A stretch of 21,312 nucleotides of DNA, from NCBI GenBank assembly GCA_047605685.1, contig JASGFF010000043.1, positions 1 through 21,312 of the forward strand. The letters run 5' to 3'. Made by a program: the position numbers and the translations under genes. The stretch's first letter is position 1. Every line of letters starts with the position of its first letter. A model generated the notes under the pieces. That model worked only from the letters and a program-made list of their open reading frames with translations, searched no databases and was not told where the DNA came from. Shown here piece after piece: positions 1-7,795 of this stretch. The stretch comes from JAUASV01 sp047605685 (GTDB lineage Bacteria; Actinomycetota; Actinomycetes; Actinomycetales; Microbacteriaceae).

Positions 1-581
1 CCTGGACGACGACGACGCGCTTCCCCATCCAGGAGATGGCGGCCGACACGCTGGAGGAGCTGACCGAGGAGTCCGGCGAGTCGTCGTTCTTCAGCCTGTA
101 CAACGAGCAGCGCCGGCAGATGATGTTTTCGCTCACCGTGGAGTCGCCCCACCCGCTGCGCTACACCTTGCCGCTGCAGCAGTGGATCCCGCTGCACGCC
201 GGTGCCAGCGGACTGGCGATACTGGCGTTCGCGCCCGAGGCCGTCCGCGACGAGGTCGTCCACAGCTCGCTCGAGGCCGTCACCGACCGAACGGTCGTCG
301 AAGCCGACGCCCTGCAGGAGCGCCTTGCGATGATCCGCAAGGAGGGCTACGCGATCACCCACGGCGAGCGCATCGAGGGGGCAATCGCCATCGCGGCACC
401 GGTGCTCGGGCCGGTCGGGGCGGTGATAGGGGCCACGGGGATCACGATCCCGGAAGCCCGGTTCAACGCCGCGCACGCGAACTCGCTCGCCCTGCTGGTG
501 CGCCAGGCCGCCGCACACCTGACCAAGGCGATCAGCGGGAGTCGCGGCGTCCAGCGCACACCAGAGCGGATCCAGGTGTGA
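1..581 (+). CDS. IclR-family transcriptional regulator, C-terminal part (5' end outside window)
   Basis: The frame is open from base 3 to the TGA at 579-581, giving about 192 residues with no start in view; the internal ATG at 36 is unlikely to be the real start. The visible protein looks like the IclR effector-binding domain: a segment about halfway along with PLHAGASGLAILA, a helix-rich middle (EALQERLAMIRKEGYAIT-like), then a GAIAIAAPVLGPVGAVIGATGITIP core, as in the GAF-like ligand pocket of the family. The N-terminal winged-helix DNA-binding domain must lie to the left of the window. IclR proteins usually control a neighbouring catabolic operon in response to a pathway metabolite, and the operator-like motifs described below make this the best candidate regulator of the cluster. 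Family assignment is by eye; the ligand is unknown. Confidence 0.85.
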   Translation, partial: WTTTTRFPIQEMAADTLEELTEESGESSFFSLYNEQRRQMMFSLTVESPHPLRYTLPLQQWIPLHAGASGLAILAFAPEAVRDEVVHSSLEAVTDRTVVEADALQERLAMIRKEGYAITHGERIEGAIAIAAPVLGPVGAVIGATGITIPEARFNAAHANSLALLVRQAAAHLTKAISGSRGVQRTPERIQV

Positions 582-586
582 CGTCT

Positions 587-612
587 CCGGGCGGGCCGTC
601 GAGCCTGCCCGG
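587..612 (+). terminator. GC-rich hairpin just after the IclR gene
   Basis: CCGGGC-G-GGC pairs with GCC-T-GCCCGG around a six-base loop, a ten-pair stem with one G-U pair, starting five bases after the regulator's stop codon. There is no T tract, which is common for high-GC actinomycete terminators. Position and stem support a terminator, but this was not folded by computation. Confidence 0.5.
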
Positions 613-723
613 CGGGCGTGGCGCCTGGCCCTCGCGGCACAACGCGTCCCTCGGCGCCGAGCCCTTACCTCCTTACCACCACCCGGAAGCCACCCGGGAC
701 GGGCGCGAGAGACGAGAAGAACC

Positions 724-1110
724 ATGACCGAGAACACCAAGCCACTCACCGAGAAGGACACCGCGGAGCGGATCCTCGCCGAGGGCGGGAGGGTTGTCGG
801 CGTCGACATCGCCGCCGATCGGCTCGAGGCGCTGGTCGAGGCGGTTCCCGCGGGGGCCGTGACACCGGTCGCCGGGGACATCACGGTGGACGCGGACATC
901 GCCCGCATCATCGAGGCGGCCGGTGACCGCATCGACGGGGAGTTCCGCTCCGAGCTCTCCCGATCCCGGCTCGGCCCGTTCATGGCGCTCATCCCCCCGG
1001 TGGCCACACCGGAGGTGCTCGCGGCATCGATCACCTGGCTGCTGTCGGACGACAGCGCCAACATCAACGGCCAGGTCATCGCCTCCGACGGCGGCTGGTC
1101 CCTCCAGTAG
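724..1110 (+). pseudogene. Short-chain dehydrogenase remnant lacking cofactor motif and active site
   Basis: The 128-residue reading frame starts at an ATG after a purine-rich GAGAAGA stretch. It matches a classical SDR only in pieces. Residues about 12-60 (AERILAEGGRVVGVDIAADR onward, ending GDRID) are the part normally following the TGxxxGIG cofactor motif. The last 55 or so residues (PPVATPEVLAASITWLLSDD ... NGQVIASDGGWS) are the normal SDR C-terminus. The glycine-rich motif itself is missing between residues 11 and 12. The whole central block that should carry NNAG, the catalytic Ser and YxxxK is missing after residue 66. Full-length SDRs are about 250 residues. Both losses keep the frame. 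The product should have no dehydrogenase activity; it is most likely a decayed gene, though a retained small protein cannot be excluded. Confidence 0.75.
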
Positions 1111-1221
1111 ACCCGACCGGGAGGCGATGAAGCGCTCCGGCACGTCACCGTCACGCACGGAGGCCATCGCCGGCCGGCGGCTGCGGGATGCGCCGCGGGC
1201 CTTCCCGAACGGCTCGTCGCG

Positions 1222-1250
1222 TTGACAGCGCCGTTCCGCTAGACGATACT
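1222..1250 (+). promoter_or_regulatory. Sigma70-like promoter for the reductase-ferredoxin operon
   Basis: A perfect TTGACA (1222-1227) is followed after 17 bases by GATACT (1245-1250), a good -35/-10 pair for a housekeeping sigma factor. Transcription would start near 1256-1258. That leaves the GTG at 1253 outside the transcript and supports ATG 1307 as the start of the next gene. Confidence 0.7.
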
Positions 1251-1253
1251 CGG

Positions 1254-1284
1254 TGTTCGGTAATAGCGTTTACCCGTTCCGTTC
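1254..1284 (+). promoter_or_regulatory. Candidate operator over the start of the reductase operon
   Basis: TGTTCGGTAATAGC (1254-1267) matches 11 of 14 positions of TGTTCCGTATTTGC, the reverse complement of bases found before the cyclase gene at 14268-14281. CGTTCCGTTCAAC (1275-1287) matches 12 of 13 with CGTTCCGTTCTAC at 14242-14254. The first element sits on the predicted transcription start, where a bound repressor would block initiation. An IclR-family protein is the obvious candidate; this is inference. Confidence 0.4.
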
Positions 1285-1306
1285 AACGAAGATTGGGGCC
1301 GTGTCC

Positions 1307-2539
1307 ATGAGCGAAGTCGACACCGCCCGTCACGTCGTGATCGTCGGCGCCTCGCTCGCCGGCTCCCGGACCGCCCAGGGCCTCCGGTCGGCGGGCTTCG
1401 ACGGCCCGATCACGCTCGTGGGGGCCGAGGCCGAGATCCCCTACGACCGCCCTCCGCTGTCCAAGGACCTGCTCAAGGGCCCCTGGAACGAGGAGGCCGT
1501 GGCGGCCGTCCGGCTGGTCTCCACGACGGAGCTCTCGGGTCTCGGGGTCGAGCTCCGACTCGGCGTCGCGGCGACGGGGCTCGACCTCGAGCACAGGCGC
1601 GTCCGCCTCGCCGACGACACGGTCCTCGACTACGACGTCCTGGTCATCGCCACCGGTGCGGCCGCGCGACCCTCGCCGTGGCGGCCGCCCTCGGGCGTCT
1701 ACCAGCTGCGGACTCTCGCCGACTCCGCGGCGATCGCGAAACGGCTCGCGCTCGGCGAGCCGGTCGTCGTCGTCGGCGGTGGCTTCATCGGGACTGAGAT
1801 CGCGGCCGCAGCACGTGGCCACGGCTGCGAGGTGGTCGTCGTCGACCCGATCCCTGAGCCGATGACCCGCCTCGTTGGCCCCGAGATCGCTGACAGCCTC
1901 GTCGGCCTGCACCGGCACAACGGCGCCGAGACACGTTTCGGCGTCGGCGTCGTCGACATCCTCGGCAGCGACGGGGCGCTGACCGTGAAGCTGTCGGACG
2001 GCACCGAGCTGCGGGCGTCCACCGCGGTGGTCGGCATCGGATCGGTGCCGTCCACGGGATGGCTGGAGGGCTCCGGATTGACACTCGACAACGGCGTCGT
2101 CACCGACGGCTTCCTGCGCGCGGTCGGGACGGAGGACGTCTACGCCATCGGGGACGTCGCTCGCTGGCCCCATCCCGGTCACGGAACGCTCATCCGCGCC
2201 GAGCACTGGACCAACGCCAGCGACCAGGCCCGCTACATCGCGACCGCCATCGCGCACGGTGGCGCCGAGCAGCCCTACAATTCCTCGGACTACGTCTGGT
2301 CGGAGCAGTACGACTGGAAGGTGAACTCCGTCGGATGGCGTGATCCCGAGGGCCGGTCCACGGTCGTCGGCGATCTGGGCACGACCGGCCGTGTCGCGGT
2401 CATCCACGAGGACGCCGCGGGGACCGCGGTCGGCGCGGTGACGGTGAACTGGGTCAAAGCGCTCAACCAGGCGCGCCGCCTACTGGCCGCCGGGGGGCCG
2501 GCGACAACCATCATCGAACAGCTCGAGCAGCTGGTCTGA
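1307..2539 (+). CDS. FAD-dependent, NAD(P)H ferredoxin reductase (P450/dioxygenase reductase type)
   Basis: A 410-residue flavoprotein of the putidaredoxin/rhodocoxin reductase family. It passes electrons from NADH (the usual donor in this family) through FAD to a ferredoxin. Visible motifs: FAD-binding VIVGASLAG near residues 11-19, DRPPLSK near 47-53, the ATG turn near 115-117, the nucleotide-binding VVGGGFIG at 155-162, and the second FAD motif YAIGDVARWP. The C-terminal domain is the usual reductase dimer domain. The frame extends to a GTG at 1253, but that overlaps the promoter; ATG 1307 (or GTG 1301) after GATTGGGG is preferred, although its ribosome site is weak. It is the first gene of a redox operon, 27 bases ahead of a ferredoxin. 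Which P450 it serves, the one at 8394 or that at 20445, is not determined. Confidence 0.9.
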   Translation: MSEVDTARHVVIVGASLAGSRTAQGLRSAGFDGPITLVGAEAEIPYDRPPLSKDLLKGPWNEEAVAAVRLVSTTELSGLGVELRLGVAATGLDLEHRRVRLADDTVLDYDVLVIATGAAARPSPWRPPSGVYQLRTLADSAAIAKRLALGEPVVVVGGGFIGTEIAAAARGHGCEVVVVDPIPEPMTRLVGPEIADSLVGLHRHNGAETRFGVGVVDILGSDGALTVKLSDGTELRASTAVVGIGSVPSTGWLEGSGLTLDNGVVTDGFLRAVGTEDVYAIGDVARWPHPGHGTLIRAEHWTNASDQARYIATAIAHGGAEQPYNSSDYVWSEQYDWKVNSVGWRDPEGRSTVVGDLGTTGRVAVIHEDAAGTAVGAVTVNWVKALNQARRLLAAGGPATTIIEQLEQLV

Positions 2540-2566
2540 CCACCCCATCGCAGAGAGGAGACGCCC

Positions 2567-2890
2567 ATGGTCTACGTGGTGACCGAGGCATGCGTCGACG
2601 TCCAGGACAAGAGCTGCATGCGGGAATGCCCGGCCGACTGCATCTTCGAGGGCGGGCGCATGACCTACATCAACCCGGGCCTCTGCATCGACTGCGGCGC
2701 CTGCGTCACGGCCTGCCCCGTCGAGGCCATCTACTACGAGGCGGAGCTCCCGGCCGATCAGGAGCCGTTCCTGTCGATCAACGAGCGCTTCTTCGAGGAG
2801 ATCGAGACGCCCAAGAGCGGTCGCAAGGCGGGAAAGATCGGCTACGACGTCGATCTCGTCGCCGCGCTCCCGCGACACGGGGAAGCCTGA
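2567..2890 (+). CDS. 7Fe ferredoxin ([3Fe-4S][4Fe-4S], FdxA/FdxC type)
   Basis: A 107-residue small electron carrier with eight cysteines spaced as in the Azotobacter 7Fe ferredoxins: Cys9, 17 and 50 would hold the 3Fe cluster, Cys21, 40, 43 and 46 the 4Fe cluster, and Cys25 would be free. The C-terminal tail after residue 60 is the usual actinomycete extension. AGAGGAG lies six bases before the ATG. It lies between two different reductase genes, with a single base separating its stop from the next ATG. By eye about 35 of the first 51 residues are identical to the ferredoxin at 19964-20287, so the window carries two paralogues. Likely partners are the two reductases and a P450; direct pairing is inference. 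Confidence 0.93.
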   Translation: MVYVVTEACVDVQDKSCMRECPADCIFEGGRMTYINPGLCIDCGACVTACPVEAIYYEAELPADQEPFLSINERFFEEIETPKSGRKAGKIGYDVDLVAALPRHGEA

Positions 2891-2891
2891 G

Positions 2892-4211
2892 ATGGCCGGG
2901 CTGCGCGTCGCGGTGGTCGGATCCGGACCCTCGGGCGCGTATTGCGCGCAGCTGCTGACCGAGGAGTCCGAGTCGCCCGTCGAGGTCGACGTGTTCGAGC
3001 GTCTCCCGGCCCCTTTCGGTCTCGTGCGCTACGGCGTCGCCCCCGACCACCCGAGGATCAAGTCGATCACCTCGTCCTTCTCGGAGGTCTTCGAGCAGAC
3101 ACCCGGCGTGCGCTTCCTCGGCAACGTTGAGGTTGGGAGGGACATCACCCTGGAAGAGCTGCGTGCGCATTACGACGCGGTCGTCTTCGCCAGCGGCGCG
3201 CCGCTGGACCGGGCGCTGGACGTCCCCGGCGAGGACCTCGGCGGCGTTCACGCGGTCCGCGAGTTCGTCTCCTGGTACCAGGGCCACCCCGACCAGGCCC
3301 CGGACGCCTTCCGGCTGACGGGAGAACGCGCGGTCGTGATCGGCGTCGGCAACGTCGCCCTCGACGCCGCTCGGATGCTGGTGCGCACCAGCGAGGAGCT
3401 GCGGGCGACCGACGTGCCGGAGCACATCGTCGAGGCATTCGCAGCGAGCACGATCGAGGAGATCGTCGTAGTGGGCCGACGCGGGCCGGCATTCGCGAAA
3501 TTCACGAACAAGGAGTTCATCGAGCTGCTCGAGGTCGACAGCGCGGACGTCATCGTCGATGCGGCCGATCTCGAGCTGGACGCGCAGCAGCAGGCCCACG
3601 TGGACGCCAACCCAGCACAGAAACGCCTGCTCGCCACGTTCGCTAAGGCGTCCGAGCGCGGCGTACTGGGCCGGTCCAAGCGGATCCGGTTCCTCTTCGA
3701 CCACACCCCGGTCGAATTCCTCGGCGAGGGTGTCGTCGAGGGCGCGGTCTTCGCCCAGACGGGTGCCGATGCCGTGCGGCAGACGCTTCGTACGCAGCTC
3801 GTGCTGCGTTCGGTGGGCTACAGGGGTCGGCCGCTCGAGGGACTGCCGTTCCAGGACGCCACCGGCACCATCCCGCACACGGACTCGAGAGTGACCGGCG
3901 TGCCCGGCGTATACATCGCCGGCTGGATCAAGCGCGGTCCCACCGGCGTCGTGGGCACGAACCGCGGCTGCGCCCTCGAGACTGTGACGTCCATCCTCGC
4001 CGACGCCGCCGATCCCGGCCGCACGGCATCGAGCGCGACCGCGGCGGACATCGACGCGATCCTCGCCTCCCGCGGCGTGCGGGTCGTCGACTGGGCGGCC
4101 TGGCGCTCGATCGACCGCGCCGAGATCGCGGCCGGCGCCGCGGTCGGACGCGCCCGCGTCAAGCTCCACGATCGCACAGGCCTGCTGCGCGCCGCCGCCG
4201 GCGGCGCCTGA
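2892..4211 (+). CDS. fprA: FprA-like NADPH-ferredoxin reductase (adrenodoxin reductase family)
   Basis: A 439-residue flavoprotein. The N-terminal VVGSGPSGAYCAQ (residues 8-20) binds FAD, followed by the family signature FERLPAPFGLVRYGVAPDHP near 35-54. The NADPH-binding VIGVGNVALDAARM begins near residue 149. The C-terminal GWIKRGPTGVVGTNR stretch closes over the flavin. Mycobacterial FprA, the best-known relative, moves electrons between NADPH and 7Fe ferredoxins. The gene follows the 7Fe ferredoxin by one base, implying coupled translation. Having this enzyme in the same operon as an unrelated putidaredoxin-reductase-type protein is unusual: one may charge the ferredoxin from NADPH and the other from NADH. 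The length is normal and no key motif is missing. Confidence 0.93.
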   Translation: MAGLRVAVVGSGPSGAYCAQLLTEESESPVEVDVFERLPAPFGLVRYGVAPDHPRIKSITSSFSEVFEQTPGVRFLGNVEVGRDITLEELRAHYDAVVFASGAPLDRALDVPGEDLGGVHAVREFVSWYQGHPDQAPDAFRLTGERAVVIGVGNVALDAARMLVRTSEELRATDVPEHIVEAFAASTIEEIVVVGRRGPAFAKFTNKEFIELLEVDSADVIVDAADLELDAQQQAHVDANPAQKRLLATFAKASERGVLGRSKRIRFLFDHTPVEFLGEGVVEGAVFAQTGADAVRQTLRTQLVLRSVGYRGRPLEGLPFQDATGTIPHTDSRVTGVPGVYIAGWIKRGPTGVVGTNRGCALETVTSILADAADPGRTASSATAADIDAILASRGVRVVDWAAWRSIDRAEIAAGAAVGRARVKLHDRTGLLRAAAGGA

Positions 4212-4233
4212 AACACTGGCCGGGAGGGCGAGG

Positions 4234-5379
4234 GTGACCGCTACGCTCCGGGATCGGGTGCGCGACGCCGTCGAGGCGGTGGTCGACCCCGAGCTGAGAC
4301 GGACGCTCGGCGATCTCGGCATGATCCGCGAGGTCGCGGCCGACGACGGCCACGCGCGGATCGCGATCTCGCTGACCATCGCCGGCTGCCCCGCGGCACG
4401 GCGGATCGAGTCCGACGTCCGGTCCGCCGCCGTCTCCGTCGACGGTGTCGACTCGGTGGCCGTCGCCGTCGGCGTCATGTCCGAGACGGAGCGCGCGGAC
4501 CTCGTGGCACGGCTGCGTGTCGGACGCAGCCGAACCACGACGCCGTTCACCGAGGACTCCCTCACCCGCGTCATCGCCGTGACCAGCGGCAAGGGCGGAG
4601 TCGGTAAGTCGACGGTCGCCGCGAACCTCGCCCTCGCCCTGGCGGCCCGCGGCCTCCGCGTCGGTGTGCTCGACGCGGACGTCCACGGGTTCTCGATCCC
4701 CGGCCTGCTCGGCCTGGTCGACGCCGAGGGTCGGGCGCTGCGCCCGACCAGGGTCGACGACCTGATCCTGCCACCCGTCGCCGAGGGCGTGAAAGCCGTC
4801 TCCATCGGGATGTTCCTGCCTCCCGGTGCCGAAAACTCCGCGGTGTCCTGGCGAGGCCCGATGCTGCATCGCACGATCGAGCAGTTCCTCACCGACGTGT
4901 ACTTCGGCGACCTCGACCACCTCCTCATCGACATGCCGCCTGGCACTGGCGACAGTGCGATCTCCGTGGGCCAGCTGCTGCCCCACGCGGAGGTGCTCGT
5001 CGTGACGACACCCCAGCCCGCCGCCGCCGGTGTCGCCGTCCGCAGCGGGCTGCTCGCACGACAGCTCGGTCAGCGCGTGATCGGGGTAGTGGAGACGATG
5101 GGGCCGACGCGGCTGCCGGACGGCACCGCGTTCGAGCCGTTCGGACGCGACGGCGGATCCGCGGTGGCCGCCAGACTGTCGACCGACGCCGAGCCGGTGC
5201 CGGTCCTCGGCAGCATCCCGTTCAGCCTGCCGCTGCGAGCGGCCGGCGACGACGGGACCGCGGCGATGGTGCGCAGTCCACGCGATCCGGCGGTCCTCGC
5301 GTTCAACCGGCTCGCCGAGCGCATCGCGACACGACCGCGCGGCCTGGTCGGGCGGGGTCTGCCCGTATCGCCACGCTAG
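4234..5379 (+). CDS. mrp: Mrp/ApbC-type Fe-S cluster carrier P-loop ATPase
   Basis: A 381-residue protein. An N-terminal MIP18/DUF59 domain (about 1-85, with the conserved DLGM at 27-30 and Cys52 in IAGCPA) precedes a ParA/MinD-like ATPase. The deviant Walker A is SGKGGVGKST at 118-127, and IDMPPGTGD near 232-240 is the second conserved motif. The CPxC pair that bridges a cluster in E. coli Mrp is absent: the equivalent stretch reads ETMGPTRLPDGT around 287-298. From memory this is also so in mycobacterial Mrp. The start is a GTG, with GGGAGGG upstream and 22 bases between it and the previous stop. Placement after a ferredoxin and two reductases suggests that it helps mature the cluster's own Fe-S proteins. 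An ordinary housekeeping copy is the alternative. Confidence 0.9.
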   Translation: MTATLRDRVRDAVEAVVDPELRRTLGDLGMIREVAADDGHARIAISLTIAGCPAARRIESDVRSAAVSVDGVDSVAVAVGVMSETERADLVARLRVGRSRTTTPFTEDSLTRVIAVTSGKGGVGKSTVAANLALALAARGLRVGVLDADVHGFSIPGLLGLVDAEGRALRPTRVDDLILPPVAEGVKAVSIGMFLPPGAENSAVSWRGPMLHRTIEQFLTDVYFGDLDHLLIDMPPGTGDSAISVGQLLPHAEVLVVTTPQPAAAGVAVRSGLLARQLGQRVIGVVETMGPTRLPDGTAFEPFGRDGGSAVAARLSTDAEPVPVLGSIPFSLPLRAAGDDGTAAMVRSPRDPAVLAFNRLAERIATRPRGLVGRGLPVSPR

Positions 5380-5399
5380 CCGGTCAGGACCCTCCCCGT

Positions 5400-6632
5400 T
5401 CAGACGGGCACGTCGACGGCGGCCGGGGCGGCCCCGACCACCCCCTCGGCCACCAGCGCGGCGCTCTCGTCATCGGACAGTCCGAGGTCGCCGACGAGGA
5501 TGTCGAGGGTGTCGGCACCGAGCGCCGGCGGGTACGCGGGGTTGACCGTGGCCGTGTCGACGAAGCGGATCGGGGTCGCGACGTTCTCGAACGTCGCCCG
5601 CTCGCCCTCGACGGCGAGCAGGGATCCGTCCCCCGCCTCGCGCGCGTCGGCGAGCGCTTCCAGCACGTTTTTGATCGGCGCGCAGGGGACCTGGGCCACG
5701 GTGAGTCTCTCGACCCATTCGGCTGCCGGTGCAGTGGCGAAGCGGGGCTCGAGGATCGCCCAGAGCGCCTCCTTGTTGGCCAGCCGGGCACTGGCGTCGA
5801 CGAACCGCTCGTCCTCGACGAGTTCGGCCGCACCCAGGACACGGCAGAGGTCCTCCCACATCCGCGGCGTGTTGGCCGTCACGACGAGCTCGCGCCCGTC
5901 GCTGCCGCGGAAGGATCGGTAGGTCGGGATCGAGTCGTGGCGAGCGCCCTGCGGCCGTGGGGCGACTCCGTTGATCGAGGTGTACAGCGCCTGGTAGGAG
6001 AGCATCGCGAGCTGGCCGCGAAGCATCGAGATGTCGATGATTCGCCCACGACCCGTGGCGTCTCGTGCGTTGAGCGCGGAGAGGACGCCGATGACCGCGT
6101 ACAGGCCTGCGACGACATCGCCGGCGGGGATCCCGAGCCGAGCGGCGGGGGCGCCGGGGTGACCGGTGAGGCTCATGACCCCGCTGAGTGCCTGGACGAC
6201 CATGTCGTAGGCAGGACGGTCCCTCCAGGGATGCTCCTGCCCGTAGCCGCTGATCGAGGCCCAGACGAGGGAAGGATGGGTCTCGATCATGTTCTTCGGA
6301 TCGAGGCCGAGCCGCGAGCAGACGCCCGGCCGGAAGTTCTCGATCACCACGTCGGCGGAGGCGATGAGCTGCTTCACGAGGTCGAGACCGCGGGGGGTCT
6401 TGAGGTTGATCGCGATGCTGCGCTTGTTCCGGTTGTTCGCCAGGTAGTAGGCGCTGTCGCCACGCAGCTGCGGACCGGCGATGGCGCGGCTGGAGTCGCC
6501 GTCAAGCGGCTCGACCTTGATCACCTCGGCTCCGAGATCTCCGAGGAGCTGGGTGGCCGAGGGGCCGGAGAGGAAGGTGGTCAGGTCCACGACCCGGATG
6601 CCCTCGAGCGGCGGGCGTTCGAGGGCGGTCAT
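5400..6632 (-). CDS. CaiB/BaiF family (class III) CoA-transferase
   Basis: A 410-residue enzyme expected to move CoA between carboxylic acids. It opens with LEGIRVVDLTTFLSGP and GDLGAEVIKVE, the usual class III start. NRNKRSIAINLKTPRG follows near 67-82, then the ADVVIENFRPG block near 93-103. The catalytic aspartate is probably Asp143 in PAYDMVVQA. The frame is open beyond the ATG, but start 6632 gives a clean family N-terminus and overlaps the thiolase stop by four bases (ATGA), so it is chosen. As the last gene of the P450 operon it could activate an acid made by the pathway. The substrate is unknown. It ends 20 bases from the convergent Mrp gene, with only a weak five-pair hairpin (5395-5408) between. 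Confidence 0.92.
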   Translation of the reverse strand: MTALERPPLEGIRVVDLTTFLSGPSATQLLGDLGAEVIKVEPLDGDSSRAIAGPQLRGDSAYYLANNRNKRSIAINLKTPRGLDLVKQLIASADVVIENFRPGVCSRLGLDPKNMIETHPSLVWASISGYGQEHPWRDRPAYDMVVQALSGVMSLTGHPGAPAARLGIPAGDVVAGLYAVIGVLSALNARDATGRGRIIDISMLRGQLAMLSYQALYTSINGVAPRPQGARHDSIPTYRSFRGSDGRELVVTANTPRMWEDLCRVLGAAELVEDERFVDASARLANKEALWAILEPRFATAPAAEWVERLTVAQVPCAPIKNVLEALADAREAGDGSLLAVEGERATFENVATPIRFVDTATVNPAYPPALGADTLDILVGDLGLSDDESAALVAEGVVGAAPAAVDVPV

Positions 6633-7777
6633 GCGGCCTCGAAGATATGGATGGTGCAGGCGCCATGGTCCAGACCAGCGGTGCCGCCGCCGGTGACATG
6701 GGTCAGGGCCCATCGGGCGTCATCGATCTGCCGGCTGGCGGCCTGGTCAGTGAGCTGCCAGAACGCCTCGACGACCTGGGCGACGCCGCTGGCGCCGACC
6801 GGGTGCCCCTTGGCGAGCAGACCACCGCTGGGATTGACGACGACGTCGCCGCCGAAGGTCGTGCGGCCGTCGCGGATGAGGTCGACGCCGTGGCCGTGTT
6901 CGGCAAGACCGAACGCCTCGTAGTAGACGAGCTCGGCGATGGAGAACGCGTCGTGGCATTCGATCATGTCGAGGTCCTTCGCCTCGATTCCGGCCATGGC
7001 GTAGGCGTCGCGGGCGGAGTCGTAGCTGATCTCGGGCTTGGTCATGTCGCGGAAGCCCTCTTCGACGTGCCCGGAGTGCAGCACGGAGGCCGCGACGCGC
7101 ATGGCCGGCTTAGCGCCCAGACGCGCGCGGGCGCGCTCCGATGCCAGGATGACGACGGCGGCGCCGTCGCCGGTCGGGCAGCACATGAGCAGCGTGAACG
7201 GGTCGGCGACGGGGCGGGCGGCGAGCACCTCGTCGAGGGTGACCTCCTGCCGGAACTGGGCGAACGGGTTGAGCGCGCCGTGCTTGCGGGCTTTGACGCT
7301 GACCAGCGCGAGGTCCTCGGTGGTTGCGCCGAAGTCCCACATGTAGCGGGTGGCGCGCATGGCGTAGACGGCGGGCATGACGATGCCCTGCTTGACCTCG
7401 CGGTCCTCCTGAGACAGCGGCAGGGTGCCGCCGCCGAACTGGGTGAGCTTCTCGACTCCGACGACGACGGCCACGTCGATGAGGCCCTGCGAGATGTCCC
7501 GCCAGGCCTCGTGCAGCGCCGTCGCACCGCTGGAGCAGGCGTTGTCGACGTTGACGGTCGGGACGGTGCCGAGACCGATCTCCTTCATGATCCGCTGCCC
7601 GGTCATCATGCCGCCGTAGGAGTGCCCGACGTAGATGCCGCCGACCTCCGCCTTGTCGACGCCGGCGTCCTTGAGCGCGGCGACCAGCGGCGGGACGGCG
7701 AGCCCGACGTAGGAGGAGGTCCTGTGCTTGCCGAACGGGATCATCGCGGCAGAAACCACGTACACGTTCTCGGTCAT
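6629..7777 (-). CDS. Thiolase family protein (SCP-x/acetyl-CoA acetyltransferase-like)
   Basis: A 382-residue condensing or cleaving enzyme acting on acyl-CoA. The nucleophile Cys lies in VDNACSSGATAL. Later motifs are ECHDAFSIAE, carrying the His of the usual HDxF motif, and GGLLAKGHPVGASG. This SCP-x-like branch lacks the second C-terminal Cys motif of degradative thiolases. In this branch the enzyme is often paired with a DUF35/OB protein, as in the steroid side-chain aldolases (Ltp2 with the DUF35 domain of ChsH2), and the pairing is present here 18 bases upstream. It may therefore be a thiolase or a retro-aldolase. The AGGAAG ribosome site is clear. The stop overlaps the start of the CoA-transferase. 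Confidence 0.9.
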   Translation of the reverse strand: MTENVYVVSAAMIPFGKHRTSSYVGLAVPPLVAALKDAGVDKAEVGGIYVGHSYGGMMTGQRIMKEIGLGTVPTVNVDNACSSGATALHEAWRDISQGLIDVAVVVGVEKLTQFGGGTLPLSQEDREVKQGIVMPAVYAMRATRYMWDFGATTEDLALVSVKARKHGALNPFAQFRQEVTLDEVLAARPVADPFTLLMCCPTGDGAAVVILASERARARLGAKPAMRVAASVLHSGHVEEGFRDMTKPEISYDSARDAYAMAGIEAKDLDMIECHDAFSIAELVYYEAFGLAEHGHGVDLIRDGRTTFGGDVVVNPSGGLLAKGHPVGASGVAQVVEAFWQLTDQAASRQIDDARWALTHVTGGGTAGLDHGACTIHIFEAA

Positions 7778-7795
7778 CGGAGGTCTTCCTTAAAG

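Noticed and set aside
1253..1306. GTG at 1253 as start of the ferredoxin reductase
   Set aside because: It is three bases after the -10 box and would lie outside the transcript; the 18 extra residues are not part of the family's N-terminus.
2778..4946. 722-codon open frame on the minus strand
   Set aside because: It lies antisense to the ferredoxin, FprA-like and Mrp genes, is rich in Arg, Asp and Gly in low-complexity runs, and shows no domain; typical of shadow frames in GC-rich DNA.
5395..5408. Small hairpin between the convergent Mrp and CoA-transferase genes as a terminator
   Set aside because: Only five base pairs and partly inside the CoA-transferase stop region; too weak to call.
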